A DNA stretch of 64,000 nt from an uncultured Verrucomicrobiota bacterium (GCA_903898675.1 CAIUGM010000022.1:186001-250000); one strand, 5' to 3'. Shown: positions 34,403 through 43,609, counted from the first letter of the stretch. Numbers and translations: made by a program. The notes: generated from the letters alone by a model not told the origin.

Positions 34403-34579
34403 GGACCGCGACAGCGTGCAGCCGCCGCTTTCCCGTGGCAAGCGCGCGGTGGTGCGCCGGGCGGGTTGCCGCCCCGCCCCGACTCCAAACATGCCCCGGT
34501 CGTGTAACATGAAATTTCTCGCGCCCTCCACTGAGCTTCGACAACTTCGCTTCCGTTTAGTTCAAACCAACCACATTCT

Positions 34580-35182
34580 ATGAGTGCTGTCCTGATCGTC
34601 CTCGGCGTCCTGCTGTTAATCGCCATCGTCCTCGGCCTCTGGGTCGCGGGCATCTACAACTCCCTCGTCGCGCTGCGTAACCGGTTCAAGAACGCCTTTG
34701 CCCAGATCGACGTCCAGTTGAAGCGCCGCTACGACCTGATCCCCAACCTGGTCGAGGTGGCCAAGGGCTACATGAAACACGAGAGCGGCACGCTCGAGGC
34801 CGTCATCAAGGCCCGCAACGTCGCCTACACCGCGTCCCAGGCCGCCGCCGCCAACCCGGCCGACGCCGGCGCGGTCAAGAACCTCCTCTCCGCCGAGAGC
34901 GGCCTGACCGGCGCCATGTCGCGCCTGATGGTCGTGTCCGAGCAGTACCCCGACCTCAAGGCCAACCAGAACATGATGCAGCTCACCGAGGAGATGACCT
35001 CCACGGAGAACAAGATCTCGTTCGCCCGGCAGGCCTACAACGACTCGGTCATGACCTACAACACGACGCGCGAGTCCTTCCCGACCAACGTCCTGGCGGG
35101 CATGTTCAACTTCACCGAGGCCCAGCTCTTCCAGATCGAGGACGCCGCCGAGCGCGCCGCGCCCAAGGTCAGCTTCAACTGA
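34580..35182 (+). CDS. lemA: LemA family protein
   Basis: 200 aa with an N-terminal TM helix (VLIVLGVLLLIAIVLGLWVA) then the LemA coiled-coil fold: YNSLVALRNRFKNAFAQIDV, QLKRRYDLIPNLVEVAKGYM and FNFTEAQLFQIEDAAERAAP. LemA proteins are membrane-anchored with the domain outside the cytoplasm; molecular function is poorly known. It heads an operon with ybjQ-like and M48 protease genes. LemA next to M48/HtpX-type proteases is a recurring arrangement. Confidence 0.95.
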   Translation: MSAVLIVLGVLLLIAIVLGLWVAGIYNSLVALRNRFKNAFAQIDVQLKRRYDLIPNLVEVAKGYMKHESGTLEAVIKARNVAYTASQAAAANPADAGAVKNLLSAESGLTGAMSRLMVVSEQYPDLKANQNMMQLTEEMTSTENKISFARQAYNDSVMTYNTTRESFPTNVLAGMFNFTEAQLFQIEDAAERAAPKVSFN

Positions 35183-35206
35183 GCCGCCCCGCCGGATTTT
35201 CCCGCC

Positions 35207-35527
35207 ATGCACAACACCACCGCCTTTACCCTCGCCGGTTTCCGCATCACCCGGGAACTCGGCTCCGTCCGCGGCATCGTCGTCCGCTCGCGCTCCGTGA
35301 TCGGCAACATCGGGGCCAGCATCCAGACCATTTTCGGCGGCGACATCACGCTCTACACGGAGCTGTGCGAACACGCCCGGCAGGACGCCTACGAGCGGAT
35401 GTGCCGGCATGCCGCCGCCACGGGGGCGAACGCCATCATCGGCCTGCGCTACGATGCCACGGAGGTTTCGCCGGGTGTGACGGAGGTGCTCTGCTACGGC
35501 ACGGCCGTGTTCGTTGAGCCGGCCTGA
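35207..35527 (+). CDS. YbjQ family (UPF0145) heavy-metal-binding-domain protein
   Basis: 106 aa matching Ybj[56 protein letters not shown], ending [11 protein letters not shown]. These small proteins form beta-rich pentamers; function is unclear. Located 24 nt after lemA and 26 nt before the M48 protease, on the same strand. Confidence 0.92.
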   Translation: MHNTTAFTLAGFRITRELGSVRGIVVRSRSVIGNIGASIQTIFGGDITLYTELCEHARQDAYERMCRHAAATGANAIIGLRYDATEVSPGVTEVLCYGTAVFVEPA

Positions 35528-35553
35528 GGCGGCCGCGCTCCGGCCCCTGTCCG

Positions 35554-37509
35554 ATGGACTTCTTTGAGGCTCAGGCCCGGGCCAAGAAACGCACCAACTG
35601 GCTCGTCTGCCTCTTCGTGCTCGCGGTGGTCGGGACCGTGCTCGCCGGTTACACGGCGGCGATCCTGATCATGCAGCAGGCCAGTGCCCGCAGCCAGCGC
35701 TCCAGCCGCTACGGCGATTATGCCGCCCGCGCCCCGGGGCGCACCGGGTATTGGGATCCGTCGCTGTTTGCGGGCGTGGCCGCCGGCACGGTGCTGGTCG
35801 TCGGCCTGGCCTCGCTCTACAAATGGTCGCAGATGTGCGAGGGCGGCGCGGCCATTGCGGAACTGGTCGGCGGCCGGCGCCTGGATCCCCATACCACCGT
35901 CCTGACCGAACGCCGGCTGCTGAATGTCGTCGAGGAAATGGCCATCGCCTCGGGCCTGCCGATGCCGGCGGTCTATGTCCTCGACGAGGAGCCGGGCATC
36001 AACGCCTTCGCCGCCGGGCTCACGACGAGTGATGCGGTCGTGACCGTCACCCGCGGCACGCTCGACAAGCTCAGCCGGGACGAGCTGCAGGGCGTCATCG
36101 GCCATGAGTTCAGCCACATTCTCAACGGGGACATGCGGCTCAACGTGAAGCTGACCGCCATCCTGTTCGGCATTCTGGTCATCGGCCTGCTGGGCCGGGG
36201 CATCCTCTATTCGATGGGCCGCGGCCGGGTGCGGACCAGTGACGACCGGAAGGGCGGCGGCGGCCTGATCCTCGGCATCGGCCTCGCCCTCATGATCGTC
36301 GGCTATGTGGGTTACTTCTTCGGCAAGCTCATCCAGGCGGCGGTGTCGCGCCAGCGCGAATTCCTCGCCGACGCCTCCGCCGTGCAGTTCACCCGCAATC
36401 CCGGCGGCCTCACCGGCGCCCTCAAGAAAATCGGCGGCTACGCGATCGGCTCCGACCTGACGCACGGGGACGCCGCCCAGTTCAGCCATTTCTTTTTCGC
36501 CCAGGGCTTCCGCTCGAATTTCGGCGGCCTCTGGGCCACGCACCCCCCGCTCGACGAGCGCATCCGCGCCGTGGACCCGCAGTTCGACGGCAAGTTCATC
36601 GAGCCGCCCGAGGTCGTGGACGTGGCGCATGAATCCTTTGTGTCGGCCGGTCTCGCGCCGCGCCGCGCCGCGCCGCCGATCAGCCAGGATCCGCTGCTGG
36701 CCATGGCCGCCATCGGGAGCCTGACGCCCCAGCACGTGGAATATGCGCAAACCCTGCTCGCCCAGGTGCCGGCCAACCTGCGCGACGCAGCCCGCAGCCC
36801 CACCCAGGCGGCCGCGATGGTTTACGCCCTGCTGCTCGACGACGAGGCCCCCGTGCGGGAAAAACAACTCGCGCTGATCGACTCGCTCGACAACGCCGCC
36901 GCCCTGGAAGCGACCCGCGCGCTGCTGCCGGCCGTCGCGCAAACGCCCGCCGCGGCCCGCCAGGCACTGGTCAGCCTCACCCTGCCGGCCATCCGGAACC
37001 TGCCCGACGCGGACCTGGCCAGATTCGACCGCTGCACGGATGCGCTGATCATGGCCGACGGCACGATCTCGGTCTTTGAATTCATGATCCAGAAGGCGCT
37101 GCTCCGCCATGTGGTGCGCGCCCGCCAGCCCGACCAGCATGCCCGGCCGGCAATATTCGCGCTGCCCGCCGTCGCCGGGGAGATCGGCCTCGTGCTTTCC
37201 ATCTTGGCCAGCGCGGCGGGGGAAACCCGCGGCACGCAAGTCGCGGCCTTTGCGGCCGGCGTCAGCCAGCTGCCGACGATCAGCCTGCAACTCTCCTTCA
37301 CCGCGGCCGACACCTGGGATTTCAAGGAGCTGGACGCCGCCCTGAACCGCCTGGGCACCGCCTCCGATCCCGTCAAGCAGCAGGTCCTGTTCGCCGCCGC
37401 CCACGCGGTCAGCCAGGATGGAAATATCCTGCCGATCGAGGCTGAGCTGCTTCGCGCCGTGTCGGACGCTCTCGGGTGCCCGATGCCGCCCTTGATCGCG
37501 GCGGCCTAA
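35554..37509 (+). CDS. M48 family membrane metalloprotease with long C-terminal domain
   Basis: 651 aa. Two N-terminal TM segments (about 15-40 and 72-92) precede the catalytic part: zinc motif HEFSH (near 184-188) and the third ligand Glu in SRQREFLADASAV. Two more hydrophobic stretches (LTAILFGILVIGLLGRGI, LILGIGLALMIVGYVGYFFG) sit between them as in HtpX/Oma1-type proteases. About 300 further residues form an Ala-rich helical domain not found in HtpX. Likely role: quality control of membrane proteins, with LemA and YbjQ as partners (inferred from the operon). Confidence 0.92.
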   Translation: MDFFEAQARAKKRTNWLVCLFVLAVVGTVLAGYTAAILIMQQASARSQRSSRYGDYAARAPGRTGYWDPSLFAGVAAGTVLVVGLASLYKWSQMCEGGAAIAELVGGRRLDPHTTVLTERRLLNVVEEMAIASGLPMPAVYVLDEEPGINAFAAGLTTSDAVVTVTRGTLDKLSRDELQGVIGHEFSHILNGDMRLNVKLTAILFGILVIGLLGRGILYSMGRGRVRTSDDRKGGGGLILGIGLALMIVGYVGYFFGKLIQAAVSRQREFLADASAVQFTRNPGGLTGALKKIGGYAIGSDLTHGDAAQFSHFFFAQGFRSNFGGLWATHPPLDERIRAVDPQFDGKFIEPPEVVDVAHESFVSAGLAPRRAAPPISQDPLLAMAAIGSLTPQHVEYAQTLLAQVPANLRDAARSPTQAAAMVYALLLDDEAPVREKQLALIDSLDNAAALEATRALLPAVAQTPAAARQALVSLTLPAIRNLPDADLARFDRCTDALIMADGTISVFEFMIQKALLRHVVRARQPDQHARPAIFALPAVAGEIGLVLSILASAAGETRGTQVAAFAAGVSQLPTISLQLSFTAADTWDFKELDAALNRLGTASDPVKQQVLFAAAHAVSQDGNILPIEAELLRAVSDALGCPMPPLIAAA

Positions 37510-37865
37510 CCGCGCGGCGCCGCCGGTTCGGACGTCGGTGGGGATGTGTCGTCCGCCGGTTGGGCCGGCCGAAAGTGGCCGACGAGCAACGCGATCAAGA
37601 GGGAGCCAAACAAAAGACTCCGGGCGATCATCCGGCGGCGCGCCTGGTCGGGGAACCACTGCGGCTCCTTCTTGTTGAGCCAGCTGAAAAGGAGCACGGG
37701 CAGGATGATCACGTAGAGCCAGTGGATGCCGAGGGCGGCGAGCAGGTAATGCAGGCCGCCCGAAATCGACGCGCCCAGCAGCACGGAGGCAAACAGCGCG
37801 GCGAAGGTGATGCTGTGACCCTTGAGTCCGCGCCAGAACCAGCTGAGGGCGATGGGATTCACCAT
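37506..37865 (-). CDS. Small membrane protein, unknown function
   Basis: 119 aa with about three hydrophobic helices (FAALFASVLLGASISGGLHY, LGIHWLYVIILPVLLFSWL, SLLFGSLLIALLVGHF) and a Pro/Ser-rich tail. No family recognised. Its stop overlaps the M48 stop by 4 nt (convergent) and its ATG overlaps the opposite-strand sufE candidate start in a CATG. Confidence 0.65.
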   Translation of the reverse strand: MVNPIALSWFWRGLKGHSITFAALFASVLLGASISGGLHYLLAALGIHWLYVIILPVLLFSWLNKKEPQWFPDQARRRMIARSLLFGSLLIALLVGHFRPAQPADDTSPPTSEPAAPRG

Positions 37866-38352
37866 GCCCGAAAATCAAGCAGCCGCCCGCCGGCTTGCAA
37901 GCCGCCACCACCGGGCCAGCCTTGGGCCCGTGACCCTGGCCGAAAAGCAACAGCAACTCATTGCCGACTACACCATCATCGACGATGCGCACGAGCGGCT
38001 GGCCGCGGTCGTGGACCGCGCACGGAAGCAGCCGCCGCTGTCCGATACGGACCGCACCGAGGGCAACCGGGTTCAAGGCTGCATTTCCCAGGCCTGGATC
38101 GTGTCCGAGGTCACCGAAGGGCGCTGCCGCTTCCGCAGCGATGCCGATTCTCCGCTGGTGCGCGGACTCCTGAAGCTGGTCTGCGACCTCTATAGCGGAG
38201 CCACGCCCGCCGAGGTCGCCACGACCGAACCCATCCTGCTCGAGGAAATCGGCCTGGCCCGGAATCTCTCGCCGACCCGGCTCAACGGCTTGCGCAGCGT
38301 GCGCGCAAAAATCCGTGATTTTGCCACCGCCCGGCTGGAATCAGGGACCTAG
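37864..38352 (+). CDS. sufE: SufE family Fe-S assembly sulfur acceptor
   Basis: 162 aa from the ATG at 37864, or 140 aa from a GTG at 37930, which better fits SufE length and the MTLAEKQQQLIADY-like N-terminus. SufE takes persulfide sulfur from SufS and passes it to the scaffold. The active Cys is in NRVQGCISQAWIV, and the EEIGLARNLSPTRLNGL C-terminal motif is typical. No other suf gene is adjacent. Its 3' end overlaps the convergent next gene by 12 nt. Confidence 0.9.
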   Translation: MPENQAAARRLASRHHRASLGPVTLAEKQQQLIADYTIIDDAHERLAAVVDRARKQPPLSDTDRTEGNRVQGCISQAWIVSEVTEGRCRFRSDADSPLVRGLLKLVCDLYSGATPAEVATTEPILLEEIGLARNLSPTRLNGLRSVRAKIRDFATARLESGT

Positions 38353-38796
38353 CATCCGGCGGTTCTCCTCGCCCGTCGGCCCCTCGGCGTTCTCCGCCGT
38401 GTTATCCATCGGCTCATGCGCCTCGAGAAAGCGCCGGCCCTGGTTGAAGCCCCACAGCCAGCAGGACCCGTCATGACGGTCATGGACCAGCATGAATTCC
38501 GGCACCTGATCGGCTGACTTGGCGGCAATATTGAACCGGTTTTCCGTCATCCGCTCCAGAATGGCGCGCAACCGCCAGAGGAGCGGGGATGAATCCAGGG
38601 TGACCTTCCAGTGCCCGGCCAGCACCACGGGGTGCATGCCGGCAAAGTAATAGCCAAAGAACCGGGGCGGCTCAAATCGTCCGGCCACACCGAGATAGCG
38701 CACGTGTTCATCGACGGCCTCGATGAATTTCACCCGCCACGCGAGATCGCGGGGCAGTCTTATTTCAGGTAGATCGATGAGTGTTTGGTCCGTCAT
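38341..38796 (-). CDS. Conserved-looking protein, unknown function
   Basis: 151 aa from MTDQTLIDL; the ATG has an AAGGAA SD 8 nt upstream. The protein is soluble, with aromatic-rich stretches (PPRFFGYYFAGMHPVVLAGH, CWLWGFNQGRRFLEAHEP). No domain recognised and no signal peptide. Stop overlaps the sufE 3' end. Confidence 0.6.
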   Translation of the reverse strand: MTDQTLIDLPEIRLPRDLAWRVKFIEAVDEHVRYLGVAGRFEPPRFFGYYFAGMHPVVLAGHWKVTLDSSPLLWRLRAILERMTENRFNIAAKSADQVPEFMLVHDRHDGSCWLWGFNQGRRFLEAHEPMDNTAENAEGPTGEENRRMLGP

Positions 38797-38885
38797 GGAC
38801 GTGGTTCCTTCCGTGGTTCCAATCCATAACGGCCATTTCACCCGCCGGCTTAAGGGCTGGTTTGCACCCTGCCCGCCCTGCCCCC

Positions 38886-38914
38886 TTGGCGAAAACCGCG
38901 TTTTTGTGTACTAT
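38886..38914 (+). promoter_or_regulatory. Candidate promoter for the TatD-family gene (near-leaderless)
   Basis: TTGGCG (38886-38891), 17-bp spacer, TACTAT (38909-38914). A start about 7 nt downstream would fall at 38921-38922, directly before the GTG codon at 38923, so the mRNA would have little or no 5' leader. Confidence 0.45.
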
Positions 38915-38922
38915 CGCGCGGC

Positions 38923-39783
38923 GTGACCCCGAAATTCTACGACGCCCACCAGCATTTCCATTTCGACACCCTGACCCCTCACCGGGCGGCCGTTGACGCC
39001 GCGCTGCGCGCCGCAGGCATCCGCCGGGCCGTGGTCAACGGCACCAGCGAGGAGGAATGGCCGGTCGTATCCGAACTCGCCGGCCAGTACGACTGGGTCC
39101 TGCCCAGTTATGGCGTGCATCCGTGGGACTCCGGCAACCGCTCCCCCGGCTGGCTGGCCGCGTTGCGTGCGCGCCTGCTCGCGGAGCCTCACGCCGCCAT
39201 TGGCGAAGTGGGGCTCGACCGCTGGATCATCGACGGCGTGAAGCCGAATGATCCCCGCATCGCCGGCCTGCGCATCGCCCCGCTGGCGGAACAGAGCGAG
39301 GTTCTGGCCGCGCAACTCGGGCTGGGCGCCGAACTCAACCGCGCCACCGCGATCCATTGCGTGCAGGCGTTCGGCGCCCTGCTTGAGGTACTCAAGAGCT
39401 CCCGGCTCCCTGCGCCGGGTTTCCTCCTCCACGGCTACACGGGCCCGGCGGAAATGATCGGGGCGTTCACCGACCTCGGCGCCTATTATTCCTTCAACCT
39501 CCAGCTGCTGGAGCCGCGGCACGCCGACCGGCTGGAGAACTTCCGGCACATCCCGGCCGACCGGCTGCTGGTCGAAACCGACGCACCGGCCAAGGCCCCG
39601 GCCCCGGAGCAGAATCGTTTCCCGCTCGGCGTGGGTCCCGACGGGGCCGACATCAATCATCCCGCCAATCTCACCTTCGCCTACGCCGCGCTGGCCGAAC
39701 TGCGCGGTGTGGCCCTCGAAGACCTGGCCGCGCAGGTGGAGACAAATTTCCACCGGCTGTTCGATGCCGGGCGGGGGCGCTGA
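38923..39783 (+). CDS. TatD family metal-dependent hydrolase
   Basis: 286 aa TIM-barrel hydrolase. Metal motifs: H9-x-H11 in YDAHQHFHF, the GEVGLD Glu (near 93), later His residues in AIHCVQAF and HGYTG, and ETDAP (near 219). TatD proteins are 3'-5' DNases/DNA-repair-linked enzymes. The GTG start has no SD; no other Met lies near the N-terminus and the HxH motif begins at residue 9, so GTG is required. tcdA converges 5 nt downstream. Confidence 0.9.
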   Translation: MTPKFYDAHQHFHFDTLTPHRAAVDAALRAAGIRRAVVNGTSEEEWPVVSELAGQYDWVLPSYGVHPWDSGNRSPGWLAALRARLLAEPHAAIGEVGLDRWIIDGVKPNDPRIAGLRIAPLAEQSEVLAAQLGLGAELNRATAIHCVQAFGALLEVLKSSRLPAPGFLLHGYTGPAEMIGAFTDLGAYYSFNLQLLEPRHADRLENFRHIPADRLLVETDAPAKAPAPEQNRFPLGVGPDGADINHPANLTFAYAALAELRGVALEDLAAQVETNFHRLFDAGRGR

Positions 39784-39788
39784 CGCCA

Positions 39789-40607
39789 TCAACCGCCCGG
39801 GGCGGGATCAGCGGTCCCGTCCGGCCGTTTCCCCGCCGCCACCTGCCGCACGATCTCGCCGGCCGCGGCAAAGCCGAACGCCCCGGTGATGAAGACCGCC
39901 GTGCCGAACCCGGTCGCGCAGTCGAGCCGCAGGTTCGAGCCCGGCTCGGGCTCGGTCGAGCAGGTCCCGTCCGCCCAGGGATAAACCGGTTTCTCCTGCG
40001 ACCAGACGCACGGGATGCCGTAGGTGTGGCCCTCGCCCTTCGCGAAGGCGTGGTCGCGGCGCAATTTTTTCCGGACCTGCCGCAGCAGCTCGTCGCCATG
40101 GGAGCCGCCGAAATCGCTGACCCGGATGCGCGAGGCGTCCCGCCGCCCGCCGGCCGCGCCGACCGTCAGCACCCCGAGGCCGCGCCGCGTGCACCCGGCG
40201 ATCAGCAGCGCCTTGGTGGACATCAGGTCGATGCAGTCCACCACCCAGTCATAGCGCACCGCGAGCAGCCGCTCCGCGGTCTGCGCGGTGAAATAGTCGC
40301 TGACCGTCGTGATCCGGCATGAGGGATTGATCAGCCGGGCGCGCTCGGCGATCGCCTCGACCTTGGGCCGGCCGATGTTGCCGTCGAGGGCCGGGAGCTG
40401 CCGGTTGACGTTGGTGAGGCAGACGTCGTCGAGGTCGATCAGGGTGATGGCGCCGATGCCGGAGCGCACGAGGCCCTCGACGACCCAGGACCCGACGCCC
40501 CCGACGCCGACGACGGCGACGTGCGTCGCCGCGAGGCGCGGGAGTGCCGCCGCCCCGTAGAGCCGGGTGAGTCCGCCGAAGCGCTGGAGATAATCTTCCG
40601 TGAGCAT
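39789..40607 (-). CDS. tcdA: tRNA threonylcarbamoyladenosine dehydratase (TcdA/CsdL)
   Basis: 272-aa E1-like (ThiF/MoeB fold) enzyme that makes cyclic t6A at tRNA position 37 using ATP. It begins MLTEDYLQRFGGLTRLYG, has the nucleotide loop AVVGVGGVGSWVVEGLVRSG (31-50), IDLDDVCLTNVNRQ (57-70), and the C-terminal GSNLRLDCATGFGTAVFITG. Length matches the family. I chose the MLTEDY start over a longer reading. Confidence 0.95.
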   Translation of the reverse strand: MLTEDYLQRFGGLTRLYGAAALPRLAATHVAVVGVGGVGSWVVEGLVRSGIGAITLIDLDDVCLTNVNRQLPALDGNIGRPKVEAIAERARLINPSCRITTVSDYFTAQTAERLLAVRYDWVVDCIDLMSTKALLIAGCTRRGLGVLTVGAAGGRRDASRIRVSDFGGSHGDELLRQVRKKLRRDHAFAKGEGHTYGIPCVWSQEKPVYPWADGTCSTEPEPGSNLRLDCATGFGTAVFITGAFGFAAAGEIVRQVAAGKRPDGTADPAPGG

Positions 40608-40756
40608 GGATCCGTGGGGCGTTCTGCCGGAAAGCCGGTCGGCTTCAACGCACAACTCGCCAAATGCCACGCATTTTTTGGCATCGGCGATTTATTAGCC
40701 GTCGGCGGATCAGGGGCGCAAATGCGTCATTACTGTCCGGTGGGGCGATCGCACCA

Positions 40757-40786
40757 TTGGTTTATGGCCCTCCGGTCGGTTACACT
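40757..40786 (+). promoter_or_regulatory. Candidate promoter for the malic enzyme gene
   Basis: TTGGTT (40757-40762) and TACACT (40781-40786) are 18 bp apart, 48 nt before the ATG, within a 227-nt gap that otherwise shows no recognisable feature. Weak match. Confidence 0.3.
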
Positions 40787-40834
40787 CCGACTTCAATCAC
40801 TCCACCCCTCCGTCGATCCAGGCGGATTCAAAAC

Positions 40835-42472
40835 ATGAAAAATTACCTTCACGGCAAACGCGGCGTCGATCTCCTGCATGATCCCTTGTTGAACAAGGGC
40901 ACGGCCTTCACCGACGCGGAGCGCGACGCCCTCGGGGTGCGCGGGCTCCTCCCGCCCCGGGTGCACAGCCAGGCCGAGCAGGTCCACCGCGTGCTGGAAA
41001 GCTTCCGGCGCAAGACCAGTGACCTCGAGAAGTACATCTACCTGATCTCCCTGCAGGAGCGGAACGAGTCGCTCTTCTACCGCGTGGTGATGGACAACCT
41101 CGACGAGATGATGCCCATCATCTACACGCCGACCGTCGGCCAGGCCTGCCAGAAATGGGGCCACATCTTCCGCCGTTCGCGCGGGCTCTACATCACTCCG
41201 TCGGACCGCGGCCGCATTGTGCAGCTGCTCCGCAACTGGCCGTACGCCGATGTGCGGATGATTGTCGTGACCGACGGCGAGCGCATCCTCGGCCTCGGCG
41301 ACCTGGGCGCCAACGGCATGGGCATTCCCGTCGGCAAGCTCTCGCTCTACACCGCCTGCGCCGGCATCCACCCGGCCCAATGCCTGCCCATCATGCTCGA
41401 TGTCGGCACCAACACCGAGAGCCTGCTGGCCGATCCCCTGTACATCGGCACGCCCCAAAAGCGGCTGCGGGGCCTCGCCTACGATGATCTCGTCGATGAG
41501 CTGGTTAAGGCCGTGCAGCAGATGTTCCCGCAGGCCTGCCTTCAGTTCGAGGATTTCGGCAACGCGAATGCGTTCAGCCTCCTGCACCGCTACCAGGACC
41601 GGATCTGCACGTTCAACGACGACATCCAGGGCACGGCCGGCGTCACGCTCGCCGGCCTGTATTCCGCCTCCCGCCTGTCCGGGGTGAAGCTCACGGACAT
41701 GCGCATCCTGTTCTATGGCGCCGGTGAAGCCGGCATCGGCATCGGCGACCTCATCGTCGACGCGCTCAAGGCCGAGGGCGTCTCCGAGGCCACGGCCCGC
41801 CGGCAGTGCTGGTTCTTCGATTCCAAGGGCCTCGTCGTCGCGAGCCGCACCGACCTGGTCGAGCACAAGCTCCGCTTCGCCCACGACCACGCGCCCGAGA
41901 AGGATCTCGCCGCCGCCGTCGCCGCCCTCAAGCCGCACGCGCTGATCGGCGTGTCCGGCATGGCCGGGGCGTTCACCGAGCCGGTCGTGCAGGTCATGGG
42001 CAAACTCAACCAGCGCCCGCTGATCTTCGCCCTTTCCAACCCGACCTCCAAGTCCGAGTGCACGGCCGAGCAGGCCTACACCTGGACCAAGGGTCGTGCC
42101 GTGTTTGCCAGCGGCAGTCCCTTTGCCCCGGTCACCCTCGACGGGCGCACCTACGTCTCCGGCCAGGGCAACAACTCGTACATTTTCCCCGGGGTGGGCC
42201 TCGGCGTCATTGCCAGCCAGGCCTCGCGCGTCACCAACGAGATGTTCTTTGTCGCCGCCAAGACCCTTGCGGGCCTCGTCACCGAGGGCGATCTCGCGAT
42301 CGGCCGGATCTTCCCCGACCTCACGCGGATCCGCGAGGTCTCGACGGCCATAGCCATCGCCGTGGCCGAGACCGCGTTCAACCGCGGCCTGGCCCGGCAG
42401 ATCCGTCCCGCCGACATGGCCGCGCACGTCACGGGCCAGATGTACCAGCCGGACTACGAGCACTACCTGTAA
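40835..42472 (+). CDS. maeA: NAD-dependent malic enzyme
   Basis: 545-aa cytosolic enzyme that decarboxylates malate to pyruvate with NAD+. Conserved blocks: ESLFYRVVMDNLDEMMPIIY, TPTVGQACQKWGHIFRRSRG, ILGLGDLGANGMGIPVGKLS, QFEDFGNANAF and CTFNDDIQGTAGVTLAGL, with the dinucleotide loop FYGAGEAGIGIG (about 292-303). The Asp/Glu metal ligands are present. The size and sequence type match SfcA-like enzymes rather than the shorter NADP form. Confidence 0.95.
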   Translation: MKNYLHGKRGVDLLHDPLLNKGTAFTDAERDALGVRGLLPPRVHSQAEQVHRVLESFRRKTSDLEKYIYLISLQERNESLFYRVVMDNLDEMMPIIYTPTVGQACQKWGHIFRRSRGLYITPSDRGRIVQLLRNWPYADVRMIVVTDGERILGLGDLGANGMGIPVGKLSLYTACAGIHPAQCLPIMLDVGTNTESLLADPLYIGTPQKRLRGLAYDDLVDELVKAVQQMFPQACLQFEDFGNANAFSLLHRYQDRICTFNDDIQGTAGVTLAGLYSASRLSGVKLTDMRILFYGAGEAGIGIGDLIVDALKAEGVSEATARRQCWFFDSKGLVVASRTDLVEHKLRFAHDHAPEKDLAAAVAALKPHALIGVSGMAGAFTEPVVQVMGKLNQRPLIFALSNPTSKSECTAEQAYTWTKGRAVFASGSPFAPVTLDGRTYVSGQGNNSYIFPGVGLGVIASQASRVTNEMFFVAAKTLAGLVTEGDLAIGRIFPDLTRIREVSTAIAIAVAETAFNRGLARQIRPADMAAHVTGQMYQPDYEHYL

Positions 42473-42485
42473 CCGGCCGGCCGCT

Positions 42486-43007
42486 TCACCCCATCCCCTG
42501 CACGGCGGCGATCGCCCGCTGCTCGCGCTCGGCCCAGCTGCCGGAGATCAGCTGGAACGGGAGCTGGCGTCGCTCCAGCGCGCCGCGCCAGAGGCGCAGG
42601 CATTTCTCGCGGTCCGCCGGATCCGGGAAGCAGCGCTGCGGGTCGGGCGCAAACGGCACATCGATGTCGAGCAGCAGGTAGAGCGCATAGCCCCGCGCCC
42701 GCCGGTCCGCTTCGCGTCGGGTCGCGTCCGGGCAGGTGCCGTAAAGCAGGTCGCTCCACAGCACGGTCGTGAGCGACTCCGTGTCGCAAATGATCAGCCG
42801 GCCGGCGGTCGCGGCGGCCGCGTCCTCACGCCGCGCCTGTTCGCGCGCGATCCCGGGGATGTCCTCCAGGGTGATGGCGCCATGCTGGTCCCAGAATTCG
42901 CGCGCGTACTCCGCGACCAGCGGCACGCCGAAGTGCGCGGCAAGCTTTTGCGCCAGCTGCGTCTTGCCCGTCGACTCGGGACCGAAGATGGCGATGCGGG
43001 ACGTCAC
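42486..43007 (-). CDS. nadR: Ribosylnicotinamide kinase (NadR C-terminal domain only)
   Basis: 173 aa. P-loop GPESTGKT (9-16), then AEYAREFWDQHG, CDTESLTTVLWSDLLYG and CFPDPADREKCLRLW, matching the kinase domain of NadR that phosphorylates nicotinamide riboside to NMN. The adenylyltransferase and DNA-binding domains of E. coli NadR are absent. The GTG start overlaps the pnuC stop (GTGA), so uptake and trapping of nicotinamide riboside are coupled. Confidence 0.88.
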   Translation of the reverse strand: MTSRIAIFGPESTGKTQLAQKLAAHFGVPLVAEYAREFWDQHGAITLEDIPGIAREQARREDAAAATAGRLIICDTESLTTVLWSDLLYGTCPDATRREADRRARGYALYLLLDIDVPFAPDPQRCFPDPADREKCLRLWRGALERRQLPFQLISGSWAEREQRAIAAVQGMG

Positions 43008-43609
43008 GCCTGAACCTTCAGGGATTTGTGCCACGCCCGCCAGCCGGCAAATGCCATGACGAGGTACACCGCATAGAGAAAGGCCGTGTAGGCCAGGTCC
43101 GCGCGCCAGTACGAGGCGACGGCGACGGAATTCGCCACCACCCACAGCGGCCAGTTCTCGAGATTTTTCCGCACCTGCAGAATCTGGGCCGCCACCATGA
43201 ACGCCGCGATGAACCCGTCGCGCCAGGGCATGACATCATCCGTCCACCGCTGCAGCAGCAGGGCCCAGACCACGGTCGCACCCGCCGCGAGGGCCAGCGT
43301 CACGGCCCGCGCGCGGCCCGACAGCCTGGTCACCGGCAGTTCCGGCGCCGCCGCCCGGTCCCGCACCCAGTGCCACCAGCCCCAGGCGAAGGTGGCGAAA
43401 TACAGCCCCTGCAACGCCGCATCCGCATAAAACCTCGACCGGACAAACAGCACGGCCTGGACCGTGACGGCCGCCAGCCCGACCGGGAAGGCCCAGAGGC
43501 TGCGGCGGATCATCAGCCAGACGCCAAGGATGCCGAGTACGAGGTTGGCCTGATCGAGCGGCGACGCCGTGGTGAGGCCCGCCCAGATGGTGCGCCCGGC
43601 CTCGCTCAC
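43004..43609 (-). CDS. pnuC: Nicotinamide riboside transporter PnuC
   Basis: 201-aa polytopic membrane protein with about seven helices. It has the family features GVWLMIRRSLWAFPVGLAAV, FYADAALQGLYFATFAWGWW, KNLENWPLWVVANSVAVASY and RADLAYTAFLYAVYLVMAFA. PnuC imports nicotinamide riboside, driven by phosphorylation by the neighbouring kinase. The GTG start overlaps the hsp33 stop (GTGA). Confidence 0.93.
   Translation of the reverse strand: MSEAGRTIWAGLTTASPLDQANLVLGILGVWLMIRRSLWAFPVGLAAVTVQAVLFVRSRFYADAALQGLYFATFAWGWWHWVRDRAAAPELPVTRLSGRARAVTLALAAGATVVWALLLQRWTDDVMPWRDGFIAAFMVAAQILQVRKNLENWPLWVVANSVAVASYWRADLAYTAFLYAVYLVMAFAGWRAWHKSLKVQA

Noticed and set aside
35494-38076. 860-codon open frame on the minus strand opposite the M48 protease
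   Set aside because: The plus-strand protease has clear motifs; the opposite frame is Arg/Gly/Ala-rich without domain signals.
42473-43609. Riboswitch controlling pnuC
   Set aside because: pnuC and its neighbours overlap directly with no leader space; only the hsp33-hydroxylase gap could hold one and I see no such structure.
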